A stretch of DNA of 64,000 nucleotides from Anolis sagrei (Eukaryota > Chordata > Lepidosauria > Squamata > Anolidae): assembly GCF_037176765.1 (NCBI RefSeq), contig NC_090023.1, forward strand, positions 176,020,006-176,084,005, read 5' to 3'. Every line of letters begins with the position of its first letter. Positions within the stretch are counted from its first letter, which is position 1. The position numbers and the translations under genes were made by a program. The notes beneath the pieces were generated by a model that was given only the letters and a program-made list of their open reading frames with translations, ran no database searches and was not told the origin of the DNA. This document shows positions 29,481-41,137 of this stretch, in pieces.

Positions 29481-29709
29481 CAGCCAGCTGCGCACACTGT
29501 ACTGCATTCCTGGAGGCCAAAAGAATATGAATTCAATACAAAATAAACAAAACAAATTAATTATTTAATACTTTAAAAATACATCTCACACTCTATTAGC
29601 TACTTCAGACTCTTAGACACACCACTAATTAATTCCTAAACCTGACTGGCTGATTCTCCCAACCCTAATCCTCAGTTCGCTCATTCCCCCACCCACGGTC
29701 TTAACACTC

Positions 29710-30210
29710 TGATGATCTCATCCCAACAACTTAAATCAAGAAATCGTTTTCTAAGATCTACAGAGACACTCGCTGGAACACCCCAGCAAGTGAGAGTCCA
29801 AAAGTGGCAGGCTCAAACCCAGAACCTCAATCAATGGCTGATATCAAATGAGAGACTCCCCCCTGGGCACACAGAAAACTGGGCGACTTGGAAGGTGCTG
29901 AACAGACTGCGCTCTGGCACCACGAAATGCAGAGCCAACCATAAGAAATGGGGCCACAAAGTAGAATCCACGACATGCGAGTGTGGAAAAGAGCAAACAA
30001 CTGACCACCTGCTGCAATTCAACCTGAGCCCTGCTACATGCACAGTGGAGGACCTTCTTGCGACAACACCAGAGGCACTCCAAGTGGCCAGATACTGGTC
30101 AAAGGACATTTAATCAACTACCAAGCTTGCAAACTTTGTGTTTTGTCTGTCTGTTTGTTTTGTTAAAAATGTAATACAACTGTCTGGTTGCTCCTGACAC
30201 GATAAATAAA
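29710..30210 (+). mobile_element. LINE X 3' end
   Basis: Plus-strand C-terminal frame (29712-30113, ending LQVARYWSKDI) followed by its 3' UTR and end TTGCTCCTGACACGATAAAT. The last bases match the 3' end of SINE-B. Confidence 0.85.
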
Positions 30211-31590
30211 ATCCCAACGGTCATTCAACAAATTTATTCAAATCCCCTTATATATTCCAGAAATCACCACTCATTCTCAACATCCCATTCTCTCTCCCCT
30301 TCCCGAGAACTCTGCCTAAACAAATTTGACAGCATTTAGTCCCTGAAGTCCATCAGAATTATGTTTTCTCCTTCCCATCCATTCAGAAGGTTGCAACCCT
30401 TTTGTTTGGGATTAGAAACCATCAACTTGATTACTGCAGGTCTTGATCAATGGAGCTGTCATTGATCATTGCTCAAGATGGGTGTGGATTCAGATCTTGA
30501 GAAACCAGGGCAAACCAGTTTGGCCTGGAAGTGCCGCCACTTAGTGGATTGCAGACAGATAGCTTGCTTGTAGTGGAATTACCCATGCGTCTGGCCCTGT
30601 ACTCTTTACATATGAATTATTCTCTGTCCAAAGTAATGAGGGAAACATTGCAATTCAGAGGATGGTGTCCATAAAGGCATAGACAATAGGGCAGGAGTTC
30701 TGCAATGTTTCCCGTAAAATCAGGAGGCACAACAGTAGCAATGCCGAACAAAGCCTCCGTCCCACACTTCCGTTCTTGGCTGAGATTACTACGAAAAAGG
30801 CATGGCTTTCCAACTCCTATTTCTTTGTTGAGGAATGTTTGTCTAACGTTTATCGATTTCTTGACTGAGTTAGTTAGAATCAACCATTTTAATCAACTGG
30901 GCTGCCAAGATTGTAAACAACAATGTTGTCTAGTATGTAGGTCATAATCAGTATTCTGCTTAAGATTCTCTTAAGCTTTCATCTCCTAGGAAATTTATTT
31001 CAGAGGAGAAATAATATGAGAAAATGTATGGATAAGTATAAATATGAGATCCAGTGTGGTATAGTAGAATCCTGGGTTGAAATCGCTGCCCTTGTATGTA
31101 ACCCGAGTCTCTTACCCTAAACCTCAGAAAACCCTGTAATAATTTTTCCTTAGGGTTGCTCTAAGTAGGTAACAACGACAACATAAAAATGCAGCTTTGT
31201 AATTTGTATTTTTGTTATAAAACTAGCTTACGCAGCTACATCCTATTGCAGGCATTTTCGGTCTCGGCAGATTCTCTTATAAAACATTTTTTAGGGTGCA
31301 AACTTTTTAAAACTTCACATACAGTAAGCATAGTGCTTTCTTCGACATTTCATGGTCTAGACATCTTGTGTATATTGTGTCTTATAATAAACATTGCAGT
31401 GGTAGACAACATCAGCTTATATGCCATGTTTCTATTATAGGAGCATCACACACCTCACATCGCATCTGTTGAAAGAAACTGCACATTTTAGACAAGCATT
31501 TCAATACATTTCATCATTTGATCTTTCAGCACTTAAATTCATTGCATTGATAGCATGGTATTGTTCACGAGTAAACAATGTTAAGGTGGC
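30211..31590. other. Intergenic, no named content
   Basis: About 1.4 kb between LINE X and a Helitron. I find no gene, RNA or repeat I can name; open frames here are short and unremarkable. Confidence 0.55.
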
Positions 31591-31591
31591 A

Positions 31592-32256
31592 TCTATATAA
31601 ATAAAAATGTAATGTTTGTTTGTGGGATTAACAGAACTCAAAAAACACTGGACGAATTGACACCAAATTTGGACATAAGACACCTAACAACCCAATGTAT
31701 GCCCTTCACTAAAAAAATGATTTTGTCATTTGGGAGTTGTAGTTGCTGGGATTTATAGTTCACCTGCAATCAAAGAGCATTCTGAACCCCACCAACGATG
31801 GAATTGAACCAAACTTGGCACGCAGTTCTCCCATGTTGTTGTTCATTCGTTCAGTCGTCTCTGACTCTTCGTGACCTCATGGACCAGCCCACGCCAGAAC
31901 TCCCTGTCGGCCGTCACCACCCCCAGCTCCTTCAAGGTCAGTCCAGTCACTTCAAGGATGCAGTTCTCCCATGACCAACAGAAAGTACTGGAAGGGTTTG
32001 GTGCGCAGTATCCTTTGGTTTTGGAGTTGTAGTTCACCTACATCCAGAGATCAATGTATACTCAATATGCCCAAATGTGAACACTGGTGGAGTTTGGGGA
32101 AAATAGGCCTTGACATTTGGGAGTTATAGTTGCTGGGATTTATAGTTCACCTACAATCATAGAGCATTCTGAACCCCGCCAACGTTAGAATTGGGCCAAA
32201 CCTCCCACACAGAACCCCCATGTGGACCACAGCAATACGTGGCAGGGGACAGCTAG
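31592..32256 (+). mobile_element. Helitron with BovB insert
   Basis: Starts TCTATATAAATAAAAATG after A and ends CAGCTAG before T. The hairpin CCACAGCAATACGTGG lies before the end. The interior has the same caaagagcattctgaac modules as the copy at 8.2 kb. A minus-strand BovB tail at 31833-31970 splits it. Confidence 0.85.
31833..31970 (-). mobile_element. BovB (RTE) LINE 3' end
   Basis: gttcattcgttcagtcgtct then ctgactcttcgtgacctcat is the reverse of the BovB end (gtcacgaagagtcagagacgactgaacgaatg). About 140 bp nested in the Helitron, with cagttctcccatg repeated on both sides (about 31824 and 31961), consistent with a target duplication. Confidence 0.88.
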
Positions 32257-32591
32257 TTTTATCATAAATAAAATACCCTCACCCATTTGGAGGTAGTGTA
32301 CAGACATATATCTTCTGCCTTTGGCTCACTCATAAGTTAACTGGCCCCAAGTTGCTTTTGCTCCACTTACATGGAGCTGGCAAACTGTTTACAGTTCCTC
32401 ATTCAAAGAGTTTGCTGGGACTCATATTGCTCTGTTTTAGAGATACACTTTGTCCTATTTAGTTTCCTAACAGAGCTTACTTATACGGCAGCTATTACAT
32501 AAGAAGCTAAGTGTGAGGAGCAAATGTTGGCTTTGTTTTCCAGGTACATGGAGTCTGACAATGTCCTTTATCATGTTTACTTTTAGCTGGC

Positions 32592-33275
32592 TATTTCATA
32601 GAATCATAGAATCAAAGAGTTGGAAGAGACCTCATGGGCCAACCAGTCCAACCCCCTGCCAAGAAGCAGGAATATTGCATTCAAATCACCCCTGACAAAT
32701 GGCCATCCAGCCTCTGCTTAAAAGCTTCGAAAGAAGGAGCCTCCACCACACTCCAGGGCAGAGAGTTCCACTGCTGAACGGCTCTCACAGTCAGGAAGTT
32801 TAGATGGAATCTCCTCTCTTGTAGTTTGAAGCCATTGTTCCGCGTCCTAGTCTCCAAGGAGGCAGAAAACAAGCTTGCTCCCTCCTCCCTGTGGCTTCCT
32901 CTCACATATTTATACATGGCTATCATATCTCCTCTCAGCCTTCTCTTCTTCAGGCTAAACATGCCCAGTTCCCTAAGCCGCTCCTCATAGGGCTTGTTCT
33001 CCAGACCCTTGATCATTTTAGTCGCCCTCCTCTGGACACATTCCAGCTTGTCAATATCTCTCTTGAATTGTGGTGCCCAGAATTGGACACAATATTCCAG
33101 ATGTGGTCTAACCAAAGCAGAATAGAGGGGTAGCATTACTTCCTTAGATCTAGACACTATGCTCCTATTGATGCAGGCCAAAATCCCATTGGCTTCTTTT
33201 GCCGCCACATCACATTGTTGGCTCATGTTTAACTTGTTGTCCACGAGGACTCCAAGATCTTTTCCACACGTACTG
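32592..33275 (-). mobile_element. CR1 LINE 3' part
   Basis: The minus strand encodes [20 protein letters not shown] ... [20 protein letters not shown] ... [13 protein letters not shown], the C-terminus of CR1 reverse transcriptase, and ends with the CATAGAATCATAGAATC octamers. A 13-bp deletion near 32.8 kb compared with the copy at 41.3 kb. Confidence 0.93.
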
Positions 33276-34580
33276 CTCTCGATATATATGTACTGTTCCC
33301 ATATATTTCAGTACTGCAATTTGTCAGCAGACATCCCCCCCTTTGCCATTGCATATTTTACATATGCATACTCCATATCTCTTTATTTCTTACACATTTT
33401 AGCTCTTAAGTTAAACATGCATAGCATGTGACTGCAAAATCATTATACAGCCAGCCCTCCACATTCACTAGTCCTCTGTGAAAATGAAAAACCACAAATA
33501 AAGAAATTGCTATTTTTTTTTACCTGAGAGAATACTTCTCTAGGCAAATGTCTAAGTCTTCCAGCATGCCTCTGTGGCCAACTTCTGCTGGAAACCGACC
33601 CAGAGAATTACACTGGATGTCCTAGAGCAGAGCTTTCCAAACGTTTGTGTGTCAGCTGAAGTGTGTCCGTGTATTGTGCAAATGTAACGAGAAATGACAA
33701 AAATCTTGTAAATTGATGTTATCCTACAAATCATATATTTTAAAAAATATAAATGAAAGGGTTTCCCAAGATATGTTGGGTTCCCATATATTTCATTACT
33801 GCAATGTATGTATGTGCCTTATAAGGGGTTAGTTTAACCTCTGGTTTGCTAGTAAAACTGAAATACTTTGTCGCAACATGATGCATGCTCATATCTATGA
33901 AGTGTGTCACCAACATGAAATGTTTGTAAAGCTCTGACCAAGCGATTCCTAGAGAGTGTACTTTCTAGAAATCTCTAGGTCTTGCAGCATGTCTGAAGGC
34001 ACTTGACCATAGAGACATATTGGAGGACCTAGAGATTCTTCGGACCTTATCACATTATACTATAATCCATTTATATCTGTATGCATCCCATATTTTTTTA
34101 GGGCTGGATGCATACTGTATTGAGATGGGACACATACTCTAATCACACCTGATTATTACAATTCTGGAGATCTTTCCCCTTTGACTCCCAAAACAGAAAT
34201 GGCAGCCTCTTCCATCATGAAAAGTCTGTGGTCATGAGACTTTGTCCACGGATGACAAGAAGTATAGTTGTTGATGGGATGCACACAGATTTTCCTATCA
34301 CTCACAAAAACAGCAATGCTTCAGCAATGGAAGAATCTGTAGCATTTCAAGAAACACAATTAGAATCCCATCTGCAAATAATCCATTTCTGTGATGCTTT
34401 GCAAACACCCTCCGACGAAATACAATCTCAGAAATGGATTATTTCCTAATGTGATAAGGTTCTTAGAGATAACATTTTAAATCAGATACCTGAATAATCA
34501 AATCTGCAAAAGTCAAATCCACAAATGTGGAGAAACGACTCTAGTTGACATAATTCTTATCACACTCTATTAAATAGGCA
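33276..34580. other. Intergenic, no named content
   Basis: AT-rich DNA with no supported gene or repeat. Frames of 60-73 codons occur but show no similarity. Confidence 0.5.
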
Positions 34581-34581
34581 A

Positions 34582-34845
34582 AGCCCCCGGTGGTGCAGTG
34601 GGTTAAACCCCTGTGCCGGCAGAACTGAGGACCGACAGGTCGCAGGTTCGAATCCGGGGAGAGGCGGATGAGCTCCCTCTATCAACTCCAGCTCCTCATG
34701 CGGGGACATGAGAGAAGCCTCCCACAAGGATGATAAAAACATCAAATCATCCGGGCGTCCCCTGGGCAACGTCCCTGCAGACGACCAATTCTCTCACACC
34801 AGAAGCGACTTGCAGTTTCTCAAGTCGCTCCTGACACGACCAAAA
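34582..34845 (+). mobile_element. SINE-B, full length
   Basis: Best-preserved copy: CCCCCGGTGGTGCAGTGGG, GGTTCGAATCCGGGG, ending AGTCGCTCCTGACACGACC and an A-rich tail. Confidence 0.93.
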
Positions 34846-35068
34846 AAACAAAAACAAACTAGAAATAGGCAGGAGCACTAGCTTTATTCACATCATACAG
34901 ACTATAGCCTCCACCACACACACCTTTGGACATGCCTACTATAAACAGTAGTGAATATCTGAGTATGTGGTGGAGTTAGGTGTAAACATAAAAGGAACTT
35001 GTAAAATGATGTAATTGTCTGCCTTTAAGTCATTGCCAACTAGGTAGTTATAGGCGATCACGCATGGC

Positions 35069-35356
35069 CTAATATGGTTGCCTTTCAAAAGTAGAGTCAT
35101 GGCGGTGAATCTGTAAATGTCTCTGAAGACGTATTCTGGATCCATGTGGTCTTTCAAATTGAGGAGATAGTTTTCCAGATAGAAGGCAGTCCCGAGGATT
35201 TGCTTGACATGCCTTCACCTTGGCACATTTCTCCCTTTTGCGCTCTATTCCTGCCTCTTCAAAATTCACAGCACCATTGATAACAGCTGACTTCCAGTTA
35301 CGTTTGAGGGCCAGGGTTTCCCAGTTCTCTGTGTTTATTTCTGGAGTGGAAATCAT
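35069..35356 (-). mobile_element. RTE-like LINE, C-terminal piece
   Basis: The minus strand encodes INTENWETLALKRNWKSA ... NFEEAGIERKREK, which lines up with the end of the plus-strand copy at 35.4-36.2 kb (IDTENWEALAL ...). Placed head-to-head with it. Confidence 0.7.
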
Positions 35357-35364
35357 CTATCGGA

Positions 35365-36442
35365 CAGATGGCAAGCTGTTCAACCTCAGCAGACTGAAAG
35401 CCAAAACCAAAGTTACAACAACATCTGTTATGGAACTCCAGTATGCTGATGACAATGTTGTCTGTGCGCATTCAGAAGAAGATCTACAAGCCACTCTCAA
35501 CACCTTTGCAGAAGCATACACGAAGCTTGGCCTGCCACTGAACATCGAGAAAACCAAAGTGCTGTTCCAGCAGTCACCAGCCATCCCCTCTCCAATGCCA
35601 GAGATACAGCTTAATGGTGTAACATTAGAAAATGTTGACCATTTCCGCTACCTTGGCAGCCACCTCTCCACCAAAGTCAACATCGATGCCGAAATACAAC
35701 ACCTCCTGAGCTTGGCAAGTGCAGTATTTTCCTGAATGAAGCAGAGAGTGTTTGAGGACCGGGACATCCGTAGGGATACCAAGGTGCTTGTGTATAAAGC
35801 TATTGTCCTCCCAACCCTGCTATATGCCTGCAAAACGTGGACTGTCTACAGACGTCACATGCAGCTCCTGGAACAATTCCATCAGCGCTGCCTCCGGAAA
35901 ATCCTGCAAATCTCCTGGGAAGACAAGCGGACAAACGTCAGTGTGCTGGAAGAAGCAAAGACCACCAGCATTGAAGCGATGGTCCTCCAACATCAACTCC
36001 GCTGGACCGGCCACGTTGTCCGGATGCCCAACCACCGTCTCCCAAAGCAGTTGCTCTACTCTGAACTTAAGAATGGAAAATGGAACGTTGGTGGACAGGA
36101 AAAGAGATTTAAAGATGGGCTCAAAACCAACCTTATAAACTGTGGCATAGACACTGAGAACTGGGAAGCCCTGGCTCTTGGAGGTCAGCTGTGACCAGCA
36201 GTGCTGCAGAATTCGAGGAGGCACGAGTGGAGGGCGAAAGAGAGAAACGTTCCAGGAGGAAGGCGCGTCAAGCCAACCCCAACCGGGACCGCCTTCCACC
36301 TGGAAACCAATGCCCTCACGGCCGAAGAAGATGCAGAGCAAGAATAGGGCTCCACAGCCACATACAGACACACAAGGAAACCCATGATGGAAGACCATCT
36401 TACTCGTCCAACGAGGGATTGCCTAAGTAAGTAAGTAAGTGT
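35365..36442 (+). mobile_element. RTE-like LINE, RT half
   Basis: Encodes LQYADDNVVCAHSEEDLQA (catalytic YADD), LNIEKTKVLFQQ, HFRYLGSHLSTKV, then after one stop KQRVFEDRDIRRDTKVLVYK ... HQRCLRKILQISWEDKRTN ... WTGHVVRMPNHRLPKQ. It ends in a (TAAG)n tail at 36425-36440; short tandem tails are usual in the RTE clade. Endonuclease and 5' part absent. Confidence 0.85.
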
Positions 36443-36794
36443 TTATACCACATTTTAAGGTTAGCTTTAAAGCTATCATTAAATCTTTTTTGCTGTCCAC
36501 CGATGTTCCGTTTTTCATTTTTGGGCTGAGAATAAAGTAACTGCTTTGGGAGATGGTGATTGAGCATTCGGACAACGTGTCCGGTCCAGTGAAGTTAATG
36601 ATGGAGAATCATTGCTTCAGTGCTCATAGTTTTTGCTTCTTCCAGAACAAGAGATTGTTCTGGAAGAAGCAAGAGATTTGCAGGATGTTTCAAAGCCAAT
36701 GCTGAAACTGTTCCAGAAGTCAAGAGTGAATTTTGTAGATGGTCCATGTTTTATGGACCCCTGGTTTAGAGTGACTCCCAGGTATTTGGGTGTG

Positions 36795-37205
36795 CTGCAA
36801 TTTATTTATCGTGTCATCAGCAACCATACCATTGTATTACAATTCTAACAGAGGAAAACAAACACACAGATTAAAAAGAAAAAGAAAAAAACACACACAC
36901 AGATTTTGCAAATTTGGTAGTTGGTTAAATGTCCTTTGACCAGTATCTGGCCACTTGGAGTGCCTCTGGTGTTGCCGCAAGAAGGTCCTCCATTGTGCAT
37001 GTGGCAGGGCTCAGGGTGCATTGCAGCAGGGGGTCAGTGGTTTGTTCTTCTCCGCACTCGCATGCTGTGGATTCCACCCTGTAGCCCCATTTCTTAAGAC
37101 TGGCTCTGCATCTCGTGGTGCCAGAGCGGTCTGTTCAGCGCCTTCCAAGTCGCCCAGTCTTCTGAGTGCTCAGGGGGGAGTCTCTTATTTGGTATCAGCC
37201 ATTGA
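36795..37205 (-). mobile_element. LINE X, outer copy, 3' part
   Basis: Minus-strand 3' UTR (tttatttatcgtgtcatcag) and C-terminal frame equal to that at 28.5 kb. The outer copy is broken at about 37205 by a plus-strand LINE X piece. Confidence 0.78.
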
Positions 37206-37825
37206 TTTGGTATCACACCACTGGAGAAATTACACTGCTTAGCCGGTATTGCACCACCTGACATCCTCCGGTAAGTAGCAGCCAATAGTGAAAGGACCAA
37301 GGCAGTGACATCTCCAGCTCATCCCGTTTGGGTATCAGCCAGCACGTCAACGACTTAAATCTAGACATAGTTTTCTAAGATCTACAGAGACACTCACTGG
37401 AACACCTCAGCCCAAACCCAGCACCTCAATCCATGGGTGATACCAGATGAGAGATTCCCCCCTGGGCACACAGAGGACTGGGCGACTTGGAAGGTGCTGA
37501 ACAGACTGCGCTTTGGCACCACAAGATGCAGAGCCAATCTTAAGAAATGGGGCTACAGGGTGGAATCCTCGGCATGCGAGTGCGGAGAAGAGCAAACCAC
37601 TGACCACCTGCTGCAATGCACCCTGAGCCCTGCCACATGCACAATGGAGGACCTTCTTGCGGCAACACCAGAGGTACTCCAAGTGGCCAGATACTGGTCA
37701 AAGGACATTTAACCAACTACCAAGTTTGCAAAATCTGTGGGTTTTTTTAAATCTCTGTGTTTGTTTTGTTCTGTTAGAAATGTAATACAATGGTATGGTT
37801 GCTGATGACACAATAAATAAATAAG
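37206..37825 (+). mobile_element. LINE X, inner inverted copy
   Basis: Plus-strand piece reading from about LEKLHCLAGIAPPDI to LQVARYWSKDI and the end gttgctgatgacacaataaa. It is embedded between minus-strand parts of the same family. Confidence 0.78.
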
Positions 37826-38745
37826 CCATTGATTGAGGCTCTGGGTTTGAGCCTGCCACTTTTGGACTCTCGCTTGCTGAGGTGTTTCAGCGAGTATCTC
37901 TGTAGATCTAAAAAAACTATGTCTTGATTTAAGTCATTGATGTGCTGGCTGATACCCAAACAGGGGATGAGCTGGAGATGTCTCTGCCTTGGTCCTTTCA
38001 CTATTGGCTGCTACTTCCCGGCGCATGTCAGGTGTTGCAATACCGGCTAAAAAGGTAAAGGTAGTCCCCCGACATTAAGTCCAGTCATGTCTGACTCTGG
38101 GGTGTGGTGCTCATCTCCATTTGTAAGCCGAAGAGCCAGCGTTGTCCGTAGACACCTCCAAGGTCATGTGGCCGGCATGACTGCATGGAGCGCCGTTACC
38201 TTCCCGCCGGAGTGGTACCTATTGATCTACTCACATTTGCATGTTTTCAAACTGCTAGGTTGGCAGAAGCTAGGGCTGACAGCAGAAGCTCACGCTGCTC
38301 CCCGGAATCGAACCTGCGACCTTTTGATCAACAAGCTCAGCAGCTCAGTGCTTTAACCCACTGCGCCACCGGGGCCTCCCCACCGCTTACACTGCTTAGC
38401 AATACCGGCTAAGCAGTGTAATTTCCCCAATGGTGTAGGGTGCAGACACCCTGTGATAATGCGGCATGTCTCATTAAAAGCCACATCCACTGTTTTAGCG
38501 TGGTGAGATGTGTTCCACACTGGGCATGCATACGCAGCAGCAGAGTAGCATAGCACAAGGACAGATGTCTTCACTGTGTCTGGTTGTGATCCCCAGGTTG
38601 TGCCAGTCAGCTTTCGTATGATATTGTTTCTAGCGCCCACTTTTTGCTTGATGTTCAGGCAATGCTTCTTGTAGGTCAGAGCACGGTCCAGAGTGACTCC
38701 CAGGTATTTGGGTGCGCTGCAATGCTCCAGTGGGATTCCTTCCTT
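37826..38745 (-). mobile_element. LINE X, outer copy, 5' part
   Basis: Minus-strand frame containing GARNNIIRKLTGTTWGSQPD and LALCYSAAAYACPVWNTSHH-like sequence, interrupted by a SINE-A at 38052-38378. It ends just before the SAR1A CpG island. Confidence 0.8.
38052..38378 (-). mobile_element. Sauria-type SINE (SINE-A)
   Basis: Full-length minus-strand copy in LINE X. The sequence caataccggctaa occurs on both sides (38038 and about 38400), consistent with a target duplication, though about 20 extra bases separate the SINE from the right copy. Confidence 0.88.
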
Positions 38746-38769
38746 TGAGATTTAGGGAGGGAATGAAGC

Positions 38770-39230
38770 GGGGAACACCTTCCTGTCCCCCTCCTTCTAG
38801 ACTGGGCGGAGCTTAAGCTCACGTCACGTCAAGCGGGACACGTCAGCACGCGGCGACGCCGGGGCCAACGAAGCAGTCGCGGCTCTTTTGCCCCCCCTCA
38901 CCGGAAGTAGCGGCCATAGCTGCCGCGGGTGGAGATGCTACGTAGTTCCGGCGAGGAGCTGGCGGCTGAGGAGTGAAGGAGTGGGGAGTTGTGCGGGGGA
39001 GAGTCTGAGGAGGCCGGCGAAGGGAGAAGGTGAGGCGGAAAAGCGGCGAGGAGAAGGAGGCCGCGGGGCCGGGAAGAGGCCTCAACTTGAGCCGAGGAGA
39101 AAAGGTGGAGGGGAGGCGGGCGAGTGACACGCAGGCGAGGCGGGTGCCGGGAGGAGGGGGAGGAGGAGGAGGGGTCTGAGCAGGCCTTGGCCTTCTCTTC
39201 GGCTAGGCCTCGTCATTCGCTCGTCTATGT
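38770..39230 (+). promoter_or_regulatory. SAR1A: CpG island and SAR1A promoter
   Basis: A sharp CpG-rich block (cacgcggcgacgccggggcc ... gcgaggcgggtgccgggagg) in AT-rich surroundings. CACCGGAAGTAGCGGCCATA at about 38900 combines an ETS/GABP core with a YY1-like GCGGCCAT, a common start-site pair in vertebrate housekeeping promoters. No TATA box. Direction is inferred from SAR1A downstream. Confidence 0.75.
38920..39029 (+). other. SAR1A: Likely SAR1A non-coding exon 1
   Basis: GC-rich leader ending GGGAGAAG|GTGAGG, a good donor at 39030, which could join the acceptor at 43406. No ATG in frame with SAR1A is needed, since translation starts in exon 2. The 5' end is estimated. Confidence 0.5.
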
Positions 39231-39554
39231 ATATGCCTATCGTGTTTGTATTGCCTTTTTGGAACCTGCTCGCCTTTTCTTTCCTGCTCTTACGTGGCTT
39301 CACAGGCCTTTCGCCTATTCTTCAATTGCTCTCTCCTCCCCCTTGCTTTTTCTTTTTTGTCTTGAGTTCCTGTATTTTTTTAAAAAAAATCACAATTATG
39401 CGTCGCCTCGATGGCTCGAGAGGCGGAAGCGGGTACATAAACAAAATGGGAAACGGGATTGGGTTGCCTTTAGAAGAAGATACCACAATCTTGCCTCCCA
39501 GCAAGGGCAAGCAGCCAGCCCCTCTTCCTAACTTGTTTGGCCTTGACCTTCCTC

Positions 39555-40445
39555 TGAGGCCCCTTCCACACAGCTGAATAAAATCCCAGAATATCAAGGC
39601 AGAAAATCCCACATGATCTGCCTTGAACTGGAATATATGTCAGTGTGGACTGAAGGCACTTCCACACAGCCCTATATCCCAGAATATCAAGGCAGAAAAT
39701 CCCACATCTGCTTTGAACTGGAATATATGTCAGTGTGGACTGAAGGCACTTCCACACAGCCCTATATCCCAGAATATCAAGGCAGAAAATCCCACATTAT
39801 CTGCCTTGAACTGGAATATATGTCAGTGTGGACTCAGGGCCCTTTCCACACAACCCTATATCCCAGAATATCAAGGCAGAAAATCCTACATTATCTGCTT
39901 TAAACCTGAATATATGTCAGTGTGGACTGAAGGCACTTCCACACAGCCCAATATCCCAGAATATCAAGGCAGAAAATCCCATATTATCTGCCTTGAACTG
40001 GAATATATGTCAGTGTGGACTAAGGGCCCTTCCACACAGCCCTATATCTTAGAATACCAAGGCAGAAAATCCCACATTATCTGCTTTGAACTGGAATAAA
40101 TGTCAGTGTGGACTGAGGGCCCTTCCACACAGCCCTATATCAAGGCAGCAAATCCTACATTATCTGCTTTAAACTTGAATATATGTCAGTGTGGACTGAG
40201 GGCCTTTCCACACAACCCTATATCTTAGAATATCAAGGCAGAAAATCCCATATTATCTGCCTTGAACTGAATATCTGTCAGTATGGACTGAGGGCCCTTC
40301 TGCACAGCCCTATATCCCAGAATATCAAGGCAGAAAATTCCATATTATCTGCCTTGAACTGGAATATATGTCAGTGTAGACACTTCTACACAGCCCTATA
40401 TCCCAGAATATCAAGGCAGAAAAATCCCATATCTGCTTTGAACTG
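39555..40445 (+). repeat. 93-bp tandem array from a MITE arm
   Basis: About ten direct copies of a unit containing ccttccacacagccctatat, ccagaatatcaaggcagaaa and ggaatatatgtcagtgtgga. Successive cagtgtgg marks are 90, 93, 94, 93, 93, 83, 92 and 93 bp apart. The unit is one arm of a palindromic MITE. In SAR1A intron 1. Long frames across it are an artefact of a period near 93 (31 codons). Confidence 0.93.
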
Positions 40446-40615
40446 GGTTATTTGAGTCCACACTCAGATAATGTGGGAATTTCTGCCTTGATATTCTGAG
40501 ATATAGGACTGTGTGGAAGGGCCCTTAGATAAGCCAGTTCAAAATAGATATTGTGGGATTTTCTGCCTTGATATTCTGGGATAGGTTTGTGTGGAAGGGC
40601 CCTGAGCTTGAGGGC
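40446..40615 (-). repeat. Inverted copies closing the 93-bp array
   Basis: Two inverted arms (gggaatttctgccttgatat ... gtgtggaagggcccttag; gggattttctgccttgatat ... gtgtggaagggccctgag) complete the palindrome begun by the direct copies. Confidence 0.85.
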
Positions 40616-40900
40616 CCTTTCACACTGCCTTTTGTCCCAGGATCTGATCCCATGACCTTTTCACTCAGCCATATAATTCATAATATCAAAGCAGATAATC
40701 CACAATATCTGCTTTGAACTAGTTTGGAATCATGGGAGTTGTCGTTTTATCAGGTCTTTCACCTTCACTGCCAAAGAGGGCTGATACCTCACCAAACTAC
40801 CTATCGCACAATTCCATGGCATTTAAAGTAGCCTCAAACTGCATTCATCCTAACAGTGAAAATGCTAAACTAGTCTAACATTTAATCCGCAACACCACTG
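40616..40900. mobile_element. Diverged MITE sequence
   Basis: gggccctttcacactgcctt, catgggagttgtcgttttat and ttccatggcatttaaagtag match another common palindromic MITE type in this window (compare 10.95 and 62.5 kb). Confidence 0.5.
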
Positions 40901-41137
40901 GCTCACAAGTCAGACCTTGTTGTATGCCTTAAAGTTATTCCCAATTTCCGGGGAGCCAATCCTGGGATTTTCTGGCCGAGGTTTGTTCAGAGTCGAATTG
41001 CCCATCTCTGAGGCTGACAAAGTGTGACTTACCCAAGGTCACCCTATGGGTTTCATAGCAGAGCAGGGATTTGAACCTTGGTCTTTAGTGTTCTGGTCTA
41101 ATGTTCAAGCTACTGCCCCAAGCTGGGTTTTGTGTGA

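Noticed and set aside
35820-36398. 192-codon minus-strand frame
   Set aside because: Antisense of the RTE-like LINE; the plus strand carries the recognisable YADD and downstream RT motifs.
39623-40099. 158-codon repetitive open frame (NWNICQCGLKALPHSP type)
   Set aside because: It comes from a tandem unit whose length (about 93) is a multiple of three; other frames are equally open and no start or splice context supports a gene.
39555-40445. Regular direct repeats that resemble a CRISPR array
   Set aside because: The units are contiguous 93-bp copies with no unique spacers, in a vertebrate intron, and derive from a MITE arm.
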